Assembly: GCA_900770295.1 (NCBI GenBank)
Contig: CAAGJQ010000083.1
Span: 34,001 to 98,000, forward strand
Reading direction: 5' to 3'
Origin: an uncultured Oscillibacter sp.
GTDB lineage: Bacteria > Bacillota > Clostridia > Oscillospirales > Oscillospiraceae
Length of the DNA stretch: 64,000 nucleotides
This document shows, piece by piece, positions 58,866 to 64,000 of this stretch. How positions within the stretch are numbered: position 1 is the stretch's first letter; every line of letters begins with the position of its first letter. Below the pieces are notes generated by a model. That model did not search any database and had not been told where the DNA came from. It saw only the letters and a list, made by a program, of their open reading frames with translations. Both the position numbers and the translations under genes were made by a program.

Positions 58866-60026
58866 TTAGAAGAAGGTCTGCTTATAGACGATCACGCCGT
58901 CCTTCATCGTCATCATGGGAACAAAGACCTTGTTTCCGGGGCAGGAGCCGCCCCACCAGTCATGGTAGAGCTCATCCGTGTCCTGCACGTCCATGATGCA
59001 GACATCTGCGGGTTTGCCGACATCCAGAGTGCCGGCTCTGTCCAGGATGCCCAGAGCCTTTGCCGGCGTATAGGTGACAGCCTTGAAGATGGACAGCTCG
59101 TCCATGCCGGCGGCGGAGTTGACACACATTGCGTGGACCAGGGAGGAGCCGGGCTTGATGAACATGCTGATGCGGACAACGTCGGAGCTGATGATGTCCG
59201 GATAAAATCCGTCGGCATAGGCCTTTTTCAGGTTTTCAAAGGACCAGTGCACGCGGCCGTGGCAGTCATCCACCCAGATGCCCCGTTTACGGGCCTCCTT
59301 GAGGAGCTGCTTCACGGTGCCGTCCGGTTCGAACATGGTCTCGCCGTGAACCTGCATGACATGGGAGATGACATCGCCGGGGCGCAGGGTATCCAGAATT
59401 TCGGCCACATGTACGTTCTCCGGAAGGTTATCATAGTGGACATCCACAATAAACTGCTTTCCCGTCAGCGCACTGACATGATCCGCAATTTCCACAGCCC
59501 GCTTCAGGGCCGCGATGTCGTAACCGCCGGCCAGAGTGGCCTTGCACAGGCGGACCTTCAGTCCCACAATGGTATCCTTGTACTTCAGAGCCTTTTTGAT
59601 GATTTCCGCCTCGTTGAAATCGGCGGGATCGTGATTTTCCTCGTGAATGCAGCCGCTGTGAACGCCGTAGGGAGAGACGTGCAGATAGGCAAGGACCGTG
59701 GGGACATAGCGGACGATATTGTAGTTGTAGAAGCCCTCAAAATTCGTCCAGCCGCTTGTGCCGGCATCCACGGCGGTGGTCACGCCCATGGGAATGCACA
59801 GCAGGTCGGCGTTCGCGCCGATATTGCTGTTGCTTACGTTCAAATGCACATGCTCGTCGATCAGGCCGGGAAGCACATATCTGCCCTTGGCGTCGGTGAC
59901 GAATTTCGCCTCTGTATCCGCGCCAGGCTCCACAAAAATGCCGTCTTTGATGTAAATGTCCTTGGTAACGGTCTGCATGGTCTGAAAATCAACGACCGTA
60001 CCGTTTTTGATAACATGATCGAACAA
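58866..60026 (-). CDS. Amidohydrolase/deacetylase-family metallohydrolase
   Basis: The start is TTG at 60026, seven bases after GGAGGG. The 386-residue amidohydrolase-superfamily enzyme has LPGLIDEHVHLN (HxH metal site, near residues 58-61), a likely carboxylated Lys in GLKVRLCKA, His in HVMQVHGE, and Asp near ISSDVV. It resembles dihydroorotase-like or N-acyl-amino-acid deacetylases of the EF0837 type. It is downstream of a TRAP transporter, which likely imports its N-acylated or cyclic-amide substrate. Confidence 0.82.
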   Translation of the reverse strand: MFDHVIKNGTVVDFQTMQTVTKDIYIKDGIFVEPGADTEAKFVTDAKGRYVLPGLIDEHVHLNVSNSNIGANADLLCIPMGVTTAVDAGTSGWTNFEGFYNYNIVRYVPTVLAYLHVSPYGVHSGCIHEENHDPADFNEAEIIKKALKYKDTIVGLKVRLCKATLAGGYDIAALKRAVEIADHVSALTGKQFIVDVHYDNLPENVHVAEILDTLRPGDVISHVMQVHGETMFEPDGTVKQLLKEARKRGIWVDDCHGRVHWSFENLKKAYADGFYPDIISSDVVRISMFIKPGSSLVHAMCVNSAAGMDELSIFKAVTYTPAKALGILDRAGTLDVGKPADVCIMDVQDTDELYHDWWGGSCPGNKVFVPMMTMKDGVIVYKQTFF

Positions 60027-60048
60027 AGGAATCCCTCCTAGCGTTGGA

Positions 60049-61326
60049 TTACATCAGATTGGGAATTGCCAGGGACAGCGCGGGAATGAAGGATGTGGCG
60101 AGAACCATCGCGTACAGAATCAGGACAAAGGGGAAGGACGCGCGGCTCAAGGTTCCGATGCTCTGCTTGGTGACAGGCTGCGCCGCAAACAGGCACAGGC
60201 CGAAGGGAGGCGTCGCCTGGCCGACGGACAGGTTGAACACGATGATGCAGCCCAGCTGAACGGGATCGATGCCGAAGCTCATGGCAACGGGATAGAGAAT
60301 GGGAGCGACGATCAGGATGATCGGACCGGCGTCCATGATCATGCCCAGGAACAACAGCAGCAGGTTCAGAGCCAGCAGGAAGACAATCTTGTTCGTAATG
60401 GCACTGGTAATGGCGTTGGACAGCATGGCGGGGATGCCGTTTCTGGTCAGGATGTAGGAGAACAGCTTGGCCGCCATAATGATCAGCATGACATTGGCAG
60501 TGGATTTCACACTGTCGATAGCGATCTGGATCAGCTTCTGGAGCTTCAGCTCCCGGTACACGAAGCAGGAGACCAGCAGGCCATAAATGCAGGCAACGGC
60601 GGCGGCCTCGGTGGGAGTGAAGATGCCGGCATAGATACCGCCCAGAACGATGATGGGCATCAGCAGGGCCCAGATGGCGCTCTTGGTGGCCGACAGCAGC
60701 TCTCTGCCGTTAAAGTGGCCGGTGGCGGTCATTCCGTGGCGGACAGCGTACCAGTAGCAGTAGACACACATGGCGACACCGGCCAGAATACCGGGCATGA
60801 CGCCGGACATCAGCAGCTTTGCGACGGAGGTGTTGGTGGTGGTTCCGTAGACCACGAACACGATGCTGGGCGGGATCACGATGCCCAGTGTGCCGCCCAC
60901 CACAGGCAGGGCGGCCGCGTAGCCCTTGTCATATCCGTCTTTCACCAGGTCGGGATACAGAATGGAGCCGATGGAGGCGGTGGTCGCCACGGAAGAACCG
61001 GACAGCGCGGCGAAGAACATGCAGGTAACGATCGTCACGATGGACATACCGCCGCGGACAAAGCCGGTGGCGGCTTTGCAGAACGCGATCAGACGCTTTG
61101 CGATGCCGCCGTGCTGCATAACGGCACCGGCCAGCAGGAAGAAGAAAATCGCCAGCAGGGAATACTGCTCGCTGCCCAGCTCCATCTTCTGGGCGAGAAA
61201 AGCCAGAGAGATGCCGGGGACGGACAGACAGGCCACCATGCTGGAAATAGCCAGCGACCATACAACGGGAACGCCGATGAGAAGCGTGACCACAAAGCAG
61301 AGGGCAAGAACAAGCATGGAGTTCAT
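60049..61326 (-). CDS. dctM: TRAP transporter large permease
   Basis: This 425-residue protein has about eleven helices, with TRAP-M signatures FFLLAGAVMQHGGIAKRLI, SGSSVATTASIGSILYPD and GILAGVAMCVYCYWY. Its ATG overlaps the dctQ stop as ATGA. It forms the ion-driven channel with DctQ. Confidence 0.92.
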   Translation of the reverse strand: MNSMLVLALCFVVTLLIGVPVVWSLAISSMVACLSVPGISLAFLAQKMELGSEQYSLLAIFFFLLAGAVMQHGGIAKRLIAFCKAATGFVRGGMSIVTIVTCMFFAALSGSSVATTASIGSILYPDLVKDGYDKGYAAALPVVGGTLGIVIPPSIVFVVYGTTTNTSVAKLLMSGVMPGILAGVAMCVYCYWYAVRHGMTATGHFNGRELLSATKSAIWALLMPIIVLGGIYAGIFTPTEAAAVACIYGLLVSCFVYRELKLQKLIQIAIDSVKSTANVMLIIMAAKLFSYILTRNGIPAMLSNAITSAITNKIVFLLALNLLLLFLGMIMDAGPIILIVAPILYPVAMSFGIDPVQLGCIIVFNLSVGQATPPFGLCLFAAQPVTKQSIGTLSRASFPFVLILYAMVLATSFIPALSLAIPNLM

Positions 61327-61868
61327 TCAGCATCGGCCTCCTTTGCTTCCAGCGGATAAATGCCGGAGATATCAGCACCTGCCAGACAGCAGATATTTTT
61401 CAGAATATTGATGATCTTGTCGAACAGTACCAGAGAAAAGCCGATCGGCAGCCAGAGGTAAATATAGAAGTAGTTCAGATGGATAGAGGACAGATACTGG
61501 GGGAATTGGGAGGCCTGCTGCAGCAGTGCTCTGCTGGAGGCCAGGAAAACCACCAGAGCGATGACGCAGATGAGATTGGTGACCAGGCTCAGCGCGGCGT
61601 TTGCTTTGGGATTTTTAAATTTCAGAACATCGATCTTGGTTTCGGAATCGGTTTTGACAGCCAGATTCGCACCCAGCATAATCAAAATGAAGAACAGAAG
61701 GATACTGACCTGCTCGGACCAGAACAGGCTGGAGTGGATCACATAGCGGCAGAAAACCTGCGCACCGTTGATGACGATCATCGCCACCACACCGAGAAGC
61801 AGAATGGCCTTTTGAACCGCATAGATGCAGTTATCCACCTTCTGTAACACAGACAATAGCTTTACCAT
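61323..61868 (-). CDS. dctQ: TRAP transporter small permease
   Basis: ATG at 61868 follows AGAGGTG; a GTG three codons earlier lies inside that site. The 181-residue protein has four helices, with VFCRYVIHSSLFWSEQVSIL typical of the family. It sits between dctP and dctM. Confidence 0.9.
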   Translation of the reverse strand: MVKLLSVLQKVDNCIYAVQKAILLLGVVAMIVINGAQVFCRYVIHSSLFWSEQVSILLFFILIMLGANLAVKTDSETKIDVLKFKNPKANAALSLVTNLICVIALVVFLASSRALLQQASQFPQYLSSIHLNYFYIYLWLPIGFSLVLFDKIINILKNICCLAGADISGIYPLEAKEADAE

Positions 61869-61887
61869 AACTTTCACCTCTTGAAAT

Positions 61888-61924
61888 GGGACCCCGGACG
61901 AGAGCTCCCCTCATCCGGGATCCC
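61888..61924 (-). repeat. Hairpin between dctP and dctQ
   Basis: An 11-bp stem (61888-61898 with 61914-61924) with one G-U pair and no U-run. It probably protects the dctP message, giving more binding protein than permease. Confidence 0.65.
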
Positions 61925-61962
61925 AGACGCAAATGACAACGGACAGATGAACGGACGAATCG

Positions 61963-63015
61963 TCAGGCAAGCGCGCGGATGCTGTCCACCAGCTCGGAAT
62001 ACTGGGGATACTCGTCATAGACAGAGGCGGTCGCGGCCTGCAGGTCGGCCTTTTCAATCGTCTCAACATACGTGCAGCCCTTTTCGTTGATCAGGGTATC
62101 CAGAGCGTCGTTGTTGATATCCACGGACTTCTGGCGGAAGATGGGGGCGCACTCCTCGGCGCACGCATAGATGATATCCATCTGTTCGTCAGACAGCTTG
62201 TCGGCAACATGGGGAGACATCATGAAGACAGCGGGGGTAAAGGCGTGCTCGGTCTTTACGATCATGGGGTTGACCTCCCAGATGTTGGAGCTCAGGATCT
62301 GGCCGAAGGGATTTTCCTCGCCGTCCACGGTGCCCTGCTGCAAAGCGGTGTACAGCTCGCCCCAGTCCATGGGGACGGCGTCGGCACCCAGCGCCTGGAA
62401 CAGGGACTGGTGGATGGTGGAGGTCATGGTGCGGATGCGGAAGCCCTTCAGATCGTCAATGCTGCTGATGGGATGGGATTCGGAGGTGGTCACATTGCGG
62501 AAGCCGATGCCGAACCAGACCAGAGCGGTGATGCCGTTGTCGGACAGCTCCTGAGTCAGCACGCTGCCGACTTCACTGTCCATGGTGTTCCACACATGGT
62601 CATAGCTCTCAAACAGGAAGGGCATATCGAACACAGAGACATCCGTGCAGAAGTTTGCGATGTAGCTGCTGACTGCGGGAGCCAGATCAATGGAGCCGTT
62701 CTGAATGCCGGTGACATATTCAGAAACCGTGCCCAGCTGGCCGTTGGGATAGATATCAATGATGATGGAGCCGTTGGACTTCTCCTCCACCATTTCCTTG
62801 AAAGCGATGGTGCACTCGCCAAACAGGCTGCCGGTCTCCGTGTCAGCGTGAGCCAGAGTCAGATGGACGGCTTCCGTGCTCTCGGAAGCGGCAGAGCTGT
62901 CCGTCTTGTCGGTATTGGCGGTGGAAGATGTGGATGTGGAGCTGGATCCACCGCAGGCAGTCAGGGAGAGTGCCATCGCCGCGGCCAGGATGAAGCTGAG
63001 AATTCTTTTTTTCAT
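61963..63015 (-). CDS. dctP: TRAP transporter substrate-binding lipoprotein
   Basis: This 350-residue protein has a lipoprotein signal (MKKRILSF..LSLTACGG, lipid-modified Cys near residue 21) and a Ser/Thr-rich linker. The DctP domain has NGQLGTVSEYVTGIQNGSID and the conserved ligand-anchoring Arg in KGFRIRTM. Such proteins bind carboxylates; the linked amidohydrolase suggests an N-acyl amino acid or similar. TTGGAGGAA precedes the ATG. No good promoter lies between it and the inversion site at 63226. Confidence 0.92.
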   Translation of the reverse strand: MKKRILSFILAAAMALSLTACGGSSSTSTSSTANTDKTDSSAASESTEAVHLTLAHADTETGSLFGECTIAFKEMVEEKSNGSIIIDIYPNGQLGTVSEYVTGIQNGSIDLAPAVSSYIANFCTDVSVFDMPFLFESYDHVWNTMDSEVGSVLTQELSDNGITALVWFGIGFRNVTTSESHPISSIDDLKGFRIRTMTSTIHQSLFQALGADAVPMDWGELYTALQQGTVDGEENPFGQILSSNIWEVNPMIVKTEHAFTPAVFMMSPHVADKLSDEQMDIIYACAEECAPIFRQKSVDINNDALDTLINEKGCTYVETIEKADLQAATASVYDEYPQYSELVDSIRALA

Positions 63016-63225
63016 GTTCTTTCCTCCAAAATTGAATTTTATTAAGAAGCAAACGGATTTGCTCGCTTAATACAACTTGAATCCCCTGCGGACCTTCTGA
63101 CGCGGATGCATCCATGGACTCCGGGAATATGAAACCGCGTCGCGGTGCCTCGTAAGAAGAGGAGACGGATCCGCTCCGGGGCAGCCTGCGACAGGCTGCC
63201 GGCGGGTACTTCACCAGCGAATAGC
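63016..63225. other. Leader between dctP and the left inversion site
   Basis: It contains a 9-bp perfect hairpin GGCAGCCTG/CAGGCTGCC (63180-63200 area) and no recognisable sigma-A promoter facing dctP. Short frames overlap dctP in another frame and are not convincing. Confidence 0.5.
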
Positions 63226-63251
63226 GGAGAAAAAAGTACACATTTTTAACC
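63226..63251. repeat. Left 26-bp recombination-type site
   Basis: The site has 12-bp arms GGAGAAAAAAGT and ACATTTTTAACC around a central AC (63238-63239); nine of twelve positions are symmetric. It is an inverted copy of the right site, sharing 16 identical bases (63236-63251). Confidence 0.65.
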
Positions 63252-63350
63252 AAGCACACAAGTGAACTTGTTTTGTTGAAAAACGCCAAAAAAGCAAATT
63301 TGATTTCTGGCGCTGTTTCAAAAACAAACAAAAAATCGCCTATATAAAGG

Positions 63351-63379
63351 TTGTGAAACCCTAAAATATCCTTTACAAT
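63351..63379 (+). promoter_or_regulatory. Promoter inside the putative invertible segment
   Basis: TTGTGA-N17-TACAAT, now directed rightward, away from dctP and into the 3' end of the invertase remnant. Inversion of 63238-63449 would direct it to dctP. Confidence 0.55.
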
Positions 63380-63435
63380 TATTCAAAACAGAGAGCCGTC
63401 CAACTTTACAACATCTTCACTTCCGCAATATATTT

Positions 63436-63461
63436 GGTTAAAAATGTGTACATTTTTAACC
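63436..63461. repeat. Right 26-bp recombination-type site
   Basis: A perfect 12-bp arm pair GGTTAAAAATGT/ACATTTTTAACC surrounds a central GT (63448-63449). The invertase stop codon lies within it. Its core is the complement of the left core, as needed for inversion. Confidence 0.7.
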
Positions 63462-63836
63462 ATTTACATCCTTTGCCCACAGTAAAAACGTCTGGTGGGA
63501 GATGCCCAGCCGCCGGGCCGCCGCTCTTGCGGAGAGCTCGCCGCGCTGCCACTGAGCTTTCAGAGCGGCATATTCCTCCGGTCGCTGCATGGGCTTCCGG
63601 CCAAATCGCACGCCCTGCTGCCGGGCGGCGGCAATGCCCTCGGACTGCCTTTGGCGAATGAATTCCCGCTCGGTCTGCGCCACATAGGACAGGAGCTGCA
63701 GCACAATGTCGGCAATCAGCGTTCCCGTCAGATCCCGGTTTTGCCGGGTGTCCAGCAGGGGCATGTCCAGCACGACGATAGAGGCCTGCTTTTCTTTGGT
63801 GATGATGCGCCACTGGTCTAAAATTTCCTCATAATT
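63456..63836 (-). pseudogene. Serine recombinase (DNA invertase/resolvase), N-terminal half missing
   Basis: The 127 readable codons run from NYEEILDQWR through VVLDMPLLDTR, the long E-helix (LLSYVAQTEREFIRQRQSEG) and a C-terminal HTH (ARAAARRLGISHQTFLLWA). This is the second half of the small serine invertases. The catalytic Ser domain (usually Y-x-R-V-S near the start and DRLGRN before NYEE) is absent. Just before NYEE the sequence changes to unrelated DNA leading into a transposase gene. The remnant cannot catalyse strand exchange. Confidence 0.8.
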
Positions 63837-64000
63837 AATGTCTGCTGAATAATTAAAAAATCCTTGCAGTGCAAGCTGTTGAGGCTGATTTGTGATATAA
63901 TAAGAGTATCAAAAAACGAAAGAATCAGGCGAAAACCTTGCAGTTGGAGGACAGCTATGTATCGTTACAGCAATGGCCGGATCAGCTTGGCGGATTTCAA
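63837..64000 (+). mobile_element. Left end of an insertion sequence, continuing past the window
   Basis: Homology to the invertase stops at about 63836, and an AT-rich non-coding stretch with an extended -10 (TGA-TATAAT, 63893-63901) leads to a transposase start at 63957. The IS terminal repeat and target duplication cannot be confirmed because the other end is outside. Confidence 0.6.
63957..64000 (+). CDS. Transposase N-terminus, partial
   Basis: ATG after TTGGAGG begins MYRYSNGRISLADF, which I recognise as the start of an IS1182/IS5-like transposase common in Clostridia. Only 14 codons are inside the window. Confidence 0.5.
   Translation, partial: MYRYSNGRISLADF

Noticed and set aside
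62843..63331. A 162-codon minus frame spanning the dctP start and the left inversion site
   Set aside because: It overlaps dctP in another frame, crosses the recombination-type site, and has no ribosome site or recognisable domain.
1..64000. CRISPR arrays, tRNA or rRNA genes, prophage modules
   Set aside because: No regularly spaced repeats, cloverleaf sequences, rRNA segments or phage structural genes were recognised anywhere in the window.

Overview
The window comes from a GC-rich, strictly anaerobic, spore-forming Firmicute, most likely a gut Oscillospiraceae (the Flavonifractor/Lawsonibacter/Intestinimonas type). The reasons are spore genes (gpr, spoIIP) beside bacillary-type ribosomal operons (rpsF-ssb-rpsR, rpsT), a soluble [FeFe] hydrogenase, ECF-type thiamin salvage, strong AGGAGG ribosome sites with many TTG starts, and no aerobic respiration genes. 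The species cannot be fixed from the sequence.

Layout. 1-228: end of a hotdog thioesterase. 262-9938 (-): an ABC exporter of the GldA/GldF/GldG type with a DUF4340 protein, followed by two OmpR-type two-component systems. 10353-11879: a lone [FeFe] hydrogenase. 11944-13447 (-): ECF sigma factor with anti-sigma. 13553-14801: HAD phosphatase and ThpR. 14815-15038: a dense cluster of palindromes. 15061-17877 (-): 3-hydroxyacyl-CoA dehydrogenase, SDR and a LysR regulator. 17947-26535: metG, LysR, a secreted protein with a third two-component system, a MATE pump and exonuclease III.

26978-38405 is an accessory region with more AT-rich genes. It holds a siroheme sulfite-reductase-like protein and a CoA-disulfide reductase/rhodanese fusion. 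It also holds a PucR regulator divergent from an operon of creatininase-family amidohydrolase, NCS1 permease, NTF2-like protein and two DUF917 proteins, followed by a second MATE pump. I read it as a candidate pathway for uptake and opening or desulfuration of a cyclic amide such as a hydantoin, thiohydantoin or creatinine.

38577-41194 (-) is ilvBN preceded by an unannotated Ile/Leu/Val-rich leader peptide and attenuator. 41400-47069 is housekeeping (gpr, rpsT, tatD with its radical-SAM partner, rpsF-ssb-rpsR). 47152-48312 is spoIIP. 48435-55347 is a thiamin salvage region with two thiW-thiM pairs, two thiE genes, thiD, a HAD phosphatase and a thiamin-binding protein. It is controlled by three TPP riboswitches and possibly a fourth, half-TPP-like element. 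55590-58517 is a small hydrophobic ORF plus terminator ahead of lactate permease and an L-lactate-type dehydrogenase. 58866-63015 (-) is a TRAP transporter with an amidohydrolase.

The right end is the most striking part. A 212-bp segment upstream of the TRAP operon is bounded by two inverted 26-bp sites with the geometry of serine-invertase sites (12-bp arms, 2-bp core). It contains a promoter that now points away from the TRAP genes. It abuts a serine invertase gene whose catalytic half has been removed by an insertion sequence. This looks like an invertible promoter switch, possibly locked off in this strain.
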